NCBI RefSeq assembly: GCF_038397755.1
Contig: NZ_CP151637.1
Location: forward strand, 3,596,001 to 3,660,000
Reading direction: 5' to 3'
Length of the DNA stretch: 64,000 nucleotides
Source of the DNA: Microbacterium sp. LWH7-1.2
GTDB lineage: Bacteria > Actinomycetota > Actinomycetes > Actinomycetales > Microbacteriaceae
In this document: piece after piece, positions 17,505 through 26,140 of the stretch
Position numbering within the stretch: the stretch's first letter is position 1
Layout: every line of letters begins with the position of its first letter
Notes under the pieces: model-generated
Told to the model about the DNA's origin: nothing
The model's database searches: none
Seen by the model: only the letters and a program-made list of their open reading frames with translations
Translations under genes and position numbers: made by a program

Positions 17505-18445
17505 AGCAGATCCGCGTTCTCATCAAGGGCCTGGTTGCGCTCGGCGTAACCCTGCTCATCTCATCGTTTGCGATCTTCGCCGCAGTGCATGTCGCTCCCG
17601 GTGACGCGGCGGAGCTGTTGGCAGGGCGGAATCCGGACCCCGAGACTTTGGCGCTCATCCGAGCTGAGTACCACCTCGATCAGCCGTTCCTCGTCCAGTA
17701 CTGGCTGTGGCTGGTCGGTGCGGTGCAAGGAGATCTCGGTCGCTCGACTGCTTTCCGGACGGACGTGGTGTCGCTGATTCTTGATCGTGGCCTGACGACG
17801 GTGATGCTCGTCGGTTATGCGTCTGTCCTCATCTCCGTGTTCGGAGTGGGACTCGGGATCATCGCAGCGCTTCGCGGACGGTGGGCCGCGACATGGATCA
17901 ACACCGGGACGACGATCGCGATGGGAGCGCCCGCCTTCGCCGTCGCAGTGCTGCTCATCTGGCTGTTCTCGACGCAGCTCGATTGGTTCCCCATCTACGG
18001 CACCGGCACGGGATTCTTCGACAGGCTGTGGCACCTCACGCTGCCCGCGGTCTCGCTGTCGCTGATGTACGTCGCGTACGTGGCGCGCGTGACGCAGTCG
18101 GCCATTCGCTCGGAGCTGCACTCGGAGCATGTCGCGGTCGCCCGCAGCCGCGGCATCCCTTCCTCGTTGGTGGTCAGGCGACATGTGCTGAGAAACGCGG
18201 CCCCTCCCGTGATCACGCTTGTCGGGCTCACCGTCGCGGGCTTGGTCGCGGGAACCGCTGTCGCCGAGCAGGCGTTCGGCGTGAGCGGAATCGGTTCCCT
18301 GCTGGTCACTGCCGCGTCGCAACAGGACATTCCTGTCGTGCTGGGCGTCTCCATGATCGTGGTCACGGTGTTCGTTGTCGTCAACACCATCGTCGACGTC
18401 ATCGTGGCGGGCATCGACCCGCGGACGGAGGGTTCACTCTCGTGA
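17501..18445 (+). CDS. peptide-type ABC transporter permease (DppB-like)
   Basis: 314 residues, six hydrophobic segments, the conserved periplasmic motif A-P-G-D-A-A near residue 30 and the EAA loop (V-A-V-A-R-S-R-G-I-P). It heads a five-gene importer whose members overlap by 4 bases. Probably imports an oligopeptide-like or other amide/ester-containing compound destined for the amidase and CocE hydrolases encoded around it. Confidence 0.93.
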   Translation: MKQIRVLIKGLVALGVTLLISSFAIFAAVHVAPGDAAELLAGRNPDPETLALIRAEYHLDQPFLVQYWLWLVGAVQGDLGRSTAFRTDVVSLILDRGLTTVMLVGYASVLISVFGVGLGIIAALRGRWAATWINTGTTIAMGAPAFAVAVLLIWLFSTQLDWFPIYGTGTGFFDRLWHLTLPAVSLSLMYVAYVARVTQSAIRSELHSEHVAVARSRGIPSSLVVRRHVLRNAAPPVITLVGLTVAGLVAGTAVAEQAFGVSGIGSLLVTAASQQDIPVVLGVSMIVVTVFVVVNTIVDVIVAGIDPRTEGSLS

Positions 18446-19317
18446 CAAGCCCCAGCAGCAGCACTCAGCACATCGCCCTGCGCCAGGGGATGAAGTCCCG
18501 CGTGTCCCCGGGCGGGTGGTTCTTCGGTGCGGCAGGGCTGGCGTGTGCGTCGATCGTGCTCGCAGCGGTTCTCGCACCGTGGCTGGCACCCTACGACCCC
18601 TTGGCGCTGGACCCCCTCGATGCCTATGCCGGCTCGTCGTGGGCGCACCCTCTGGGGACGGACGAGTTCGGGCGCGACATCTACTCGCGCCTGCTTTACG
18701 GCGCGCGCCTGACGCTTTCGGCACCCGCGATCGTCGTCGTCATCGCAGTCGTCGCCGGCGTTGCGCTGGCGCTGGTCGCCTCCTGGTACGGGGGAGCCCT
18801 CGATGTTGCGGTCGGGCGCTGCGTCGATGTGATGCTTTCGTTTCCGGGCCTGGTTCTCGCGATCGCCGTCGTCGCGATCTTCGGCGCCGGCTATTTTCCG
18901 CCCGTGCTGGCTCTCGCCGTCAGCTACACCCCGAGCGTTGCCCGGGTGATCCGTCCCGTGATCCGCCGGGAGCGGGCGCTGGCATATGTGGGGGCGCTGG
19001 AGACCCAGGGGGCGCCCACGCTGCGCATCTGGATCGCTCACCTGCTCCCGAATGTCGCCCCGCTCATCGTGGTGCAGGCGGCGATCCTCTACGGCTACGC
19101 GATGCTAGACCTGGCGGCGATCTCCTTCCTCGGTCTCGGGGTTCAGCCTCCGACCCCGGAGTGGGGAGCTATGGCCGCCGATGGGCAAGCCTCCATCATC
19201 GCGGGCTACCCGCAGCAGTCGCTCTACGCCGCTCTCGCCGTGATAGGCACCGTCGTCGCCTTCAATGCACTCGGCGACAGGATTGCGCGCCGCTTCCAGA
19301 TTGATGAGTTCGCATGA
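18442..19317 (+). CDS. peptide-type ABC transporter permease (DppC-like)
   Basis: 291 residues from GTG 18442, which overlaps the DppB stop (GTGA). Typical N-terminus with one early membrane segment and H-P-L-G-T-D-E-F-G-R-D, followed by the five-segment BPD_transp_1 core and L-G-L-G-V-Q-P-P-T-P-E-W-G. Partner of the preceding permease. Confidence 0.93.
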   Translation: MTSPSSSTQHIALRQGMKSRVSPGGWFFGAAGLACASIVLAAVLAPWLAPYDPLALDPLDAYAGSSWAHPLGTDEFGRDIYSRLLYGARLTLSAPAIVVVIAVVAGVALALVASWYGGALDVAVGRCVDVMLSFPGLVLAIAVVAIFGAGYFPPVLALAVSYTPSVARVIRPVIRRERALAYVGALETQGAPTLRIWIAHLLPNVAPLIVVQAAILYGYAMLDLAAISFLGLGVQPPTPEWGAMAADGQASIIAGYPQQSLYAALAVIGTVVAFNALGDRIARRFQIDEFA

Positions 19318-20318
19318 CCCTCCTCGAGATGGACTCGATCGGCATCTCCGTCACCGTCGGCGGCGAGGACCGGGTGATCGTGCGTGACGTGTCCCTCGCT
19401 CTGGGCCAAGGCGAATCTCTCGGCCTCGTCGGAGAATCGGGCTCCGGGAAGTCCATGACCCTCAAGGCCATCCTCAGGCTCCTGCCCTCCGCCGCGAGCG
19501 TTGTCGGCACGATCCGTTTCGACGGAATCGACGTGCTCAACCTCCGTGGTCGCGCGCTTCGGGCGTTCCTCTCCCGCGATGTGGCATCGGTGTTCCAGAA
19601 TCCGCAGGCCTCCATCAACCCGTTGGCACGGATCGGGGACTTCGTGTGCGAGTCGCTGATCGCCGCCGGGGGGCTCAGTCGCCGGGCCGCATACGACCGT
19701 GCAGTGGCCACGCTGGAGTCGGTGGGTGTGAGCGACGCTGCTCGCCGCATGAATCAGTACCCGCACGAATTGTCGGGCGGCCTGCTTCAGCGCGTGATGA
19801 TCTCCCAGGCGCTCGTGTCGGAGCCGCGTCTCCTCCTCGCAGATGAGCCCACGACGGCGCTGGACGTGACGACCCAGGAGGAGGTCATGGCGATCCTCAA
19901 CGAACAGCGTCAACGTCGAGGATTGGCGATGGTCTTCGTGACGCATGATCTCGATCTGGCAGCAGCGGGCTGCGATCGCATCGCCGTCATGTATGCCGGA
20001 TCCATCGTGGAGGCTCTCCCCGCCCGGGCCCTCCACACCTCCGCCACCCATCCCTACACCGGGGCGCTGCTGGCCGCGAGACCCGGGCTCGGCATCACAG
20101 GAGCGCGTTCTCAACCCATTCCCGGACACCCAGTCGCGGCTTTCCAGGCTCCGTCCGGCTGCCCGTTCCATCCACGGTGCCCGCGCGCCACGGAGGTTTG
20201 CCGCGCCGAGCGTCCCGCCCTGCGAGGTCAAGGAATTTCCGCCGCAGCCTGCCATCATCCCCTCTTGTCGATCGAGAAGACCCCGCTAGACCTGGGACGA
20301 GGGAAGGGGGAGGCATGA
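19314..20318 (+). CDS. peptide-type ABC transporter ATP-binding protein (DppD-like)
   Basis: 334 residues: Walker A G-E-S-G-S-G-K-S, signature L-S-G-G-L-L-Q-R, Walker B L-L-L-A-D-E-P-T-T-A-L-D. The C-terminal oligopeptide-transporter extension has four cysteines (C-P-F-H-P-R-C, V-C, A-C), which in this family bind an iron-sulfur cluster. Overlaps both neighbours by 4 bases. Confidence 0.94.
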   Translation: MTLLEMDSIGISVTVGGEDRVIVRDVSLALGQGESLGLVGESGSGKSMTLKAILRLLPSAASVVGTIRFDGIDVLNLRGRALRAFLSRDVASVFQNPQASINPLARIGDFVCESLIAAGGLSRRAAYDRAVATLESVGVSDAARRMNQYPHELSGGLLQRVMISQALVSEPRLLLADEPTTALDVTTQEEVMAILNEQRQRRGLAMVFVTHDLDLAAAGCDRIAVMYAGSIVEALPARALHTSATHPYTGALLAARPGLGITGARSQPIPGHPVAAFQAPSGCPFHPRCPRATEVCRAERPALRGQGISAAACHHPLLSIEKTPLDLGRGKGEA

Positions 20319-21145
20319 ACAAGTCGACAGTGCTCGCCGTCAGTCACCTGCGCAAGGAGTTCCGCGTCCTCTCATCACACCGCATCGGCAAAGAGCGGTT
20401 CGTCGCGGTCGACGACGTGTCGTTCGAGCTCGCCGCCGGCGGATCGCTCGCGATTGTGGGGGAGTCCGGGTCGGGAAAGTCCACGTGCGCACGCATGGTG
20501 ATGGGTCTGGAACGGCCAACGGCCGGAACGATCGATCTGGCCGGTGCGCCGGCTGGCGAAAGTCGCGGGCGGCGACGTAGGGCGCGGCAGATCCAGATGG
20601 TGTTCCAAGACCCGTACAGTTCCCTGGATCCCAGGCAGACCGTAGAGTCGGCGCTTTCAGAGTGCGTGAAGCTGCACTTCGGCCTCAGCAAGAAGGAACT
20701 GCACGCGCGGGTGAGGTCGCTTGTTCGCGATGTCGGACTGGATGAACGGCATCTGGGGGTGACTCCGCGCGGGATGTCCGGCGGTGAGCGCCAACGTGTC
20801 GCGATCGCCAAGGCTCTGGCAGCCCAGCCGGCAGTGCTGGTGCTGGACGAGGCAGTCGCAGCACTCGACGTCTCGATTCAGGCACAGATCCTCAACCTGC
20901 TGGTGCGAATCCGCGCGGAGCAAGGAATCGCCCTGCTGTTCATCAGCCACGATCTCGCCGTCGTCGAAGAGGTATGCGATGACGTCGTGGTCATGCTCCG
21001 AGGCTCCATCGTCGAGCGAGGCCCCGTCCATACGGTGCTCCGCGATCCGCAGCACTCCTATACCAAGCGGCTCATCGATTCCGTTCCCCGTCCCGGTTGG
21101 ATTCCGCGCAGACACGTCATCGCGGCGTCGCGAGAGGGGGTGTGA
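20315..21145 (+). CDS. peptide-type ABC transporter ATP-binding protein (DppF-like)
   Basis: 276 residues from ATG 20315 (GGGAAGGGGGAGG upstream). Walker A G-E-S-G-S-G-K-S-T, signature M-S-G-G-E-R-Q-R, Walker B V-L-V-L-D-E-A. The usual D-E-P is D-E-A here; catalytic Glu is retained. It lacks most of the C-terminal Cys-rich extension of its partner, as is common for F subunits. Confidence 0.92.
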   Translation: MNKSTVLAVSHLRKEFRVLSSHRIGKERFVAVDDVSFELAAGGSLAIVGESGSGKSTCARMVMGLERPTAGTIDLAGAPAGESRGRRRRARQIQMVFQDPYSSLDPRQTVESALSECVKLHFGLSKKELHARVRSLVRDVGLDERHLGVTPRGMSGGERQRVAIAKALAAQPAVLVLDEAVAALDVSIQAQILNLLVRIRAEQGIALLFISHDLAVVEEVCDDVVVMLRGSIVERGPVHTVLRDPQHSYTKRLIDSVPRPGWIPRRHVIAASREGV

Positions 21146-21287
21146 CGCGATCCTTACACATCGCGTCGGCCTCAGGGTCGCGCGAACCCGATTGGTCCGA
21201 CGTCCGTGCAGCGCCGCACGGCAGCAGCAAAGAAGCACAGCATTCGCTATCCGCCTGGCGGCTAGCCGACGCCCATCAGGAGAGTTC

Positions 21288-22925
21288 ATGAACCGTCACA
21301 CCTACCGCGCCGCGGTGCCCATCGCGATCCTCGCGGTCGTCCTCACCGGCTGCACATCATCGCCCCAGCCCTCACCGACCTTCACCTCCACCGACCTGAC
21401 CGTGCTCACCCCCGAGGCGACAGGCAACGTGGACTCGGTCACCTGGGGGCTCTCCGGCAATGAACCCACGACTCTCGACCCGATCTTGGTGGGCACCATT
21501 GCGCAGAACACGGTGGTGAGCAACCTCTGCGAAGGACTCATGCAAGTCCAGCCTGACTTCTCGGTCGATCTGGGACTCGCCGAGTCCTACGACCAGCCGT
21601 CCCCGGAGGTCTATGTCTTCCACGTCCGCCCCGACGTCCAGTTCTGGAACGGCCAGTCGCTGACGGCCGATGACGTCGCCTTCAGCCTCAACAGAAACCT
21701 CGATCCGGCCTCAGGCGCCGTGAACGGCTACCAGTACGCTCCGGTTCAATCGATCGAAGCGACCGGCCCGCTGGATGTCACGGTGACCCTGAGCGAACCG
21801 AACGCTGATGTGCTTGCCATCCTGGCTGGGATGAGTGGAGCGATCAGCCAGCGAAGTGCGGTCGAGGCCGCAGGAGCGGACTACGGCACCCCGGCTGGAG
21901 GGCTCCAGTGCACGGGGCCGTACACGCTCGGCCAGTGGACATCCGGGCAGGGAATCGAGATCGTCGCCAACGACAACTACTGGAACCCAGATCTCACTCC
22001 GCGCACCCGCACCGTCCACTTCGATGCGATCGTCAACAACAACACGTTGACCAGCGCCCTCCTGAGCGGAGACCTGGACGGCGCATACGCGGTGCCCGCG
22101 GCGGGCATCAGCGCGCTCTCCAAGGGGAAGGGCGCGCTGTACTTCGGAGACAGCACGCAATACTTCCTCTTCGGACCCGTGGACCCCAGCGGTCCTGCGA
22201 GCGATGCACGTGTCCGTGAGGCACTGAGTCTCGCGATCGACCGCGAGAGCTTCGTCGACCGTGTGCTCGGCGGCGCAGGCGCGCCGATGAAGGGGTTCGT
22301 CCCCCCGTTCGCCTACGCAGGAAACCCCGCCAGCGCTGCGCTCCTGTCCGCCTACGACGAACTGCCCGGGAGCGCCGCCCCCGACATCGAGGCCGCCACG
22401 AAGCTGATCGAGGAGGCGAACCTCTCGGACACATCGCTCACGATCGCGATCACCGCGGGGGATCAGACCGCACTGGCCGCTGCGACCCTGATGCAAGGGG
22501 CGGGCACGGAGATCGGGCTGGACATGACCATCGAGCAACTGCAGGACACGCAGGTCTTCGATCTCTTCTTCACCCCGGAGGCGCGTGAGGATGTCGACCT
22601 TCTCGCCACCTCCGGCTACTACGAGACGCCGATCTTCCGGAGCTACACCGGCACGTTCGTCAATCCCGACGGTCTCGTCAACTTCATCGGCTACGACGAC
22701 CCGGATGCTACGGCGAACCTCCGCGACTCGCTGACGGCAACCGATCCCGAGCAGTCTGCGCAGAGCTACATCGCGGGGCAGGACATCTGGCAGGACGCGT
22801 ACCTCACCGTGCCGGTGGCCACCCAGTACGAGCGTCTGTACTTGCGTGACGGTCTGACCGGTGTCCCCGCAACCCAGGCCTATGTGAGCTACCCCTGGGC
22901 AGCCCTGCTCGGGGCAACCTCCTGA
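21288..22925 (+). CDS. peptide-type ABC transporter substrate-binding lipoprotein (SBP_bac_5)
   Basis: 545 residues from ATG 21288 (AGGAGAG upstream). Lipobox L-T-G-C (Cys22), Ser/Pro/Thr linker, then the class-C binding-protein fold with E-P-T-T-L-D-P, A-E-S-Y and V-R-P-D-V-Q-F-W-N-G-Q-S-L-T-A-D-D-V. It sits 142 bases after the second ATPase. The ligand pocket accommodates peptides or other extended molecules in this family. The 142-base gap contains no other gene. Confidence 0.93.
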   Translation: MNRHTYRAAVPIAILAVVLTGCTSSPQPSPTFTSTDLTVLTPEATGNVDSVTWGLSGNEPTTLDPILVGTIAQNTVVSNLCEGLMQVQPDFSVDLGLAESYDQPSPEVYVFHVRPDVQFWNGQSLTADDVAFSLNRNLDPASGAVNGYQYAPVQSIEATGPLDVTVTLSEPNADVLAILAGMSGAISQRSAVEAAGADYGTPAGGLQCTGPYTLGQWTSGQGIEIVANDNYWNPDLTPRTRTVHFDAIVNNNTLTSALLSGDLDGAYAVPAAGISALSKGKGALYFGDSTQYFLFGPVDPSGPASDARVREALSLAIDRESFVDRVLGGAGAPMKGFVPPFAYAGNPASAALLSAYDELPGSAAPDIEAATKLIEEANLSDTSLTIAITAGDQTALAAATLMQGAGTEIGLDMTIEQLQDTQVFDLFFTPEAREDVDLLATSGYYETPIFRSYTGTFVNPDGLVNFIGYDDPDATANLRDSLTATDPEQSAQSYIAGQDIWQDAYLTVPVATQYERLYLRDGLTGVPATQAYVSYPWAALLGATS

Positions 22926-22976
22926 CCCCCACCTCGCCAGCAAACCCCGCCACATTTAGTGCCAGAAGGAAATCCG

Positions 22977-24395
22977 ATGTCGACAGACGAACTTTGGCGC
23001 CTGGACGCAACCGATCAGGCCGCGGCTATCCGCGAACGGCGCGTTACTGCACGCGACGTCGTGCAATCACACCTGGACCGCATCAGAGCGGTGAACCCCA
23101 TCACCAACGCCGTGGTGCGGGAGCTGGAGGACGAGGCGCTGCAAGCTGCGGATGCCGCTGACGCGGCGTTGGCTGCCGGGGAGCCCGTTGGCCCGTTGCA
23201 CGGTGTTCCCGTCACGGTGAAGACGAACCTCGGTGTGCGCGGCCAGGTGACAGACGAAAGCAACGCGGCGTTCTCCGACAACCTCGCCGAGGAAGACTCA
23301 CCGCCGGTGGGCCTGCTTCGACGGGCAGGTGCGATCTTCCACGGGCGCACCAACATGCCCGATCTGGGAATGCGCTGGAACACGGACAATCCGCTCTACG
23401 GTCCTACGCGAAACCCGTGGGACCCCAACAGAACCCCTGGCGGGTCCAGCGGGGGAGATGCCGCCGCTGTCGCTACGGGGATGACGCCCATCGGATTGGG
23501 CAATGATTTCGGCGGGTCCATCCGGCTTCCGGCCGCTTACAACGGTGTCGTGGGTTTGCGTCCGACGCCCGGCCGAATCCCCTACGCCCCGGAGTCGCCG
23601 GAGGATCGCGGCATGGGCGTGATGTTCTTCTACACCGATGGGCCGATCGCACGCTCCGTTCGCGATGTCCGCCTGGCGTTCGACGTGCTCCGTCAAGAAG
23701 ATGCCCGCGACCCGTTCTGGGAGGACGCACCCACAGGCCCGGTGGGTCCCTGCGACGTCGTGATGTTGCGCGACACCGCGGGCGCGGAACTCGATCCGGA
23801 AGTCCTCCAGGGTCTGGAAGTGGCTGCCGACGCGCTTCGCGATGCCGGCTACACGGTGCGTGAGGGTGAAATGCCCTCTCTTCAGCGCGCGGCGGAGCTG
23901 TGGAGAGACATCGTCGCGACCGAACTCAGCTCGTTGCTCACTTCTGACTTCCTCGAGCTGTTCAGCGAAGACGCGCAGCGGTGGGTGAAGGCCAGCATCG
24001 GCACCAGCAACGTGCTCGACACTCGCGGCTATGTGCTCGCCACCGCGGAGCGCGCGTGGATTGCCGCCGAGTGGTCGCAGAGGATGTCGTCGACCCCGCT
24101 CATCCTCGGACCCGTCGATACCGGGGTTGCGTGGGATGTGTCCTACGACCGCACTGGCGACGTGGACGCTGCCGTCGTCGCTCTGCGCGACCGTTATACC
24201 CTCAACCTCGCCGGAAGCCTGCTGGGGCTCGCCACTGCCACCCTCCCAGCCGGGGTGGGCGCCAGCGGCATGCCGAACGCCGTGCAGATAGCTGGATGGC
24301 GATTCCAGGAGGGCCGCGCGCTGGCCGCGGCCGCCGCAGTCGAGTCGCGCGTCGGCGTCTTCACCCCGCGGGATCCTGTCGCGGAGGCATCCTGA
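22977..24395 (+). CDS. amidase (amidase signature family)
   Basis: 472 residues with the full Ser-cisSer-Lys triad context: Lys in V-P-V-T-V-K-T-N, the glycine/serine loop P-G-G-S-S-G-G-D, and nucleophile loop [14 protein letters not shown] 22977 follows AGAAGGAAA. Cytoplasmic; hydrolyses a carboxamide to acid and ammonia or amine. Placed directly after the importer and 1 base overlapping the next hydrolase gene, so it likely acts on the imported compound. A second amidase of the same kind is at 52135. Confidence 0.93.
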   Translation: MSTDELWRLDATDQAAAIRERRVTARDVVQSHLDRIRAVNPITNAVVRELEDEALQAADAADAALAAGEPVGPLHGVPVTVKTNLGVRGQVTDESNAAFSDNLAEEDSPPVGLLRRAGAIFHGRTNMPDLGMRWNTDNPLYGPTRNPWDPNRTPGGSSGGDAAAVATGMTPIGLGNDFGGSIRLPAAYNGVVGLRPTPGRIPYAPESPEDRGMGVMFFYTDGPIARSVRDVRLAFDVLRQEDARDPFWEDAPTGPVGPCDVVMLRDTAGAELDPEVLQGLEVAADALRDAGYTVREGEMPSLQRAAELWRDIVATELSSLLTSDFLELFSEDAQRWVKASIGTSNVLDTRGYVLATAERAWIAAEWSQRMSSTPLILGPVDTGVAWDVSYDRTGDVDAAVVALRDRYTLNLAGSLLGLATATLPAGVGASGMPNAVQIAGWRFQEGRALAAAAAVESRVGVFTPRDPVAEAS

Positions 24396-26089
24396 TGCTA
24401 CGCGTAGGCGAACCTATCGCCACATCCGTCCGCATGCGCGACGGCGTCAGGCTCGCAACGGACCTGTACCTGCCGGACGGCCGGGACCGAGGCCCGGCGG
24501 TCCTGGTCAGACTTCCTTATGGGAAGCGCGACCGGTACACCTTCATGCCGCAGTGCGCGCCGTGGTTCAACGACCGCGGCTACGCCTTCGTGGTCCAAGA
24601 CGTCAGAGGCAAGGGGGAATCCGAAGGATCCACCGACCACATCGTCCACGAGGTGCCCGACGGCTACGACACGCTCGAGTGGATCGTCCGCTCAGGTTGG
24701 TCCAACGGCGCGGTCGGCATGTTCGGTGACTCGTATTACGCCTACACCCAATGGGCTGCCCTCGCCAGCGGACATCAAGCGCTGCGCGCCATCGTTCCAA
24801 GGATGTCCTCGCTGAGGATTCCGGCCACGACAGGCGATGCCGCCGGCGCGCAGCAGACGGGCACCGGTGCGAGCGGACCGAACCCCGCGCGGGATGACGG
24901 GGTCGGTCGTCCGCCTTCCGCTGCCTGGGCCCGGTATCTGGCCGGGTACTGGCTCGACAATGACGAGCACATGCCGCCCATGGAGCTCTCGGACCCGCCC
25001 ATGGCAGCGTTCGAGGACTTCTTCGCCAGCATCGGCAAGCGGTCGTCCGCTTTCGATTCGGTCTTCCCGCGTGCCGTGCCTCGGTTCCCGTTTCCGGATG
25101 GTCATCCCGTTCACCATCCGGCGGTGCCGACATTGCACGTTCTGGGATGGTTCGACCCGGTTGCAAAGGCCGGAATGGATACCTATCTGAAGCTCTCGGA
25201 GCACCCGGCCTGGGCCCAGTTCCAGTATTTGAACGCGGACGCCACCGACCATGAGAACTACCAGCTCTCGGACGCGCCAGCCTGCGAAGGCAACGAGCAC
25301 GGGAGTGATGATGAAGCGCTGGAGCGATTGCTGCCGAGATACCTCGGCCCGGCCCTCGACTTCTTCGACGTCTACCTTGCCGGCACGGCGTCACCAGCTG
25401 TGCTGCCGCGGGTGCGATGGACGCTCGGCCACGTCGGCGACTTCCACGGCGACCAGTGGCCGCCGCGCGAGGCGGTCAAGGCGGAACTCTTCCTCCACGA
25501 CCTCGACCGGGCCCGCGAAGACAGCGGGCGGCTGCTGCCGCAACCGCCCCTGCAGGCGTCGGTTGCGCGCTGGAATCACGACCCGCGTAAACCCGTCCCC
25601 GACATCGGGGACTCGCTCGCCATCCTCGAGACGTGGCCTGACGAATCGGACATCGGACGGCGACAGGACGTGCTGACTTTCGACGGCCCGGCCGCCGAAA
25701 ACCCCGTGGACATCGTGGGCCCCGTCGCGTTGGAGCTCGCGGTCGCTTCGTCCCGACCCTCGATGGACCTCTTCGTCAAGCTCTTCGACGTAGAACCCGA
25801 TGGAACCGCGCACCGGCTACTGAGCGATCAGATCACCGTATTCGCCGTCAACGAATCGACCGTGACAACCTCCATGGATCTCGGCCATATCGGCTATCGG
25901 CTGCGACCGGGCCACCGGCTTCGCATGCATGTCGCGAGCAGTGAAAGCCCGACCTACCTCCATGATCCAGGTGTCGACGGCAACAGGTGGCTGACGGAGA
26001 CCTCCGCAGTCAGCCGTCAGCAGCTGCACACCTCACCCGAACGTCCATCGCGACTCGTGTACATGCAGCTACCGCGCCCGACCTCCTGA
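24395..26089 (+). CDS. second CocE/NonD family hydrolase
   Basis: 564 residues from ATG 24395, whose A is the last base of the amidase stop codon. Nucleophile motif G-D-S-Y-Y-A, acid likely in G-W-F-D-P-V and base in A-T-D-H-E-N-Y. The C-terminal jelly-roll has D-I-V-G-P-V-A-L-E-L-A-V. It differs from the first CocE homologue (15725) in length and cap region, so the two probably cut different bonds or intermediates. No signal peptide. Confidence 0.9.
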   Translation: MLRVGEPIATSVRMRDGVRLATDLYLPDGRDRGPAVLVRLPYGKRDRYTFMPQCAPWFNDRGYAFVVQDVRGKGESEGSTDHIVHEVPDGYDTLEWIVRSGWSNGAVGMFGDSYYAYTQWAALASGHQALRAIVPRMSSLRIPATTGDAAGAQQTGTGASGPNPARDDGVGRPPSAAWARYLAGYWLDNDEHMPPMELSDPPMAAFEDFFASIGKRSSAFDSVFPRAVPRFPFPDGHPVHHPAVPTLHVLGWFDPVAKAGMDTYLKLSEHPAWAQFQYLNADATDHENYQLSDAPACEGNEHGSDDEALERLLPRYLGPALDFFDVYLAGTASPAVLPRVRWTLGHVGDFHGDQWPPREAVKAELFLHDLDRAREDSGRLLPQPPLQASVARWNHDPRKPVPDIGDSLAILETWPDESDIGRRQDVLTFDGPAAENPVDIVGPVALELAVASSRPSMDLFVKLFDVEPDGTAHRLLSDQITVFAVNESTVTTSMDLGHIGYRLRPGHRLRMHVASSESPTYLHDPGVDGNRWLTETSAVSRQQLHTSPERPSRLVYMQLPRPTS

Positions 26090-26140
26090 CGACCAAGGCT
26101 GCTTCCCGCGGATCCGCGGCACTGAAAGAAAGACGAACTG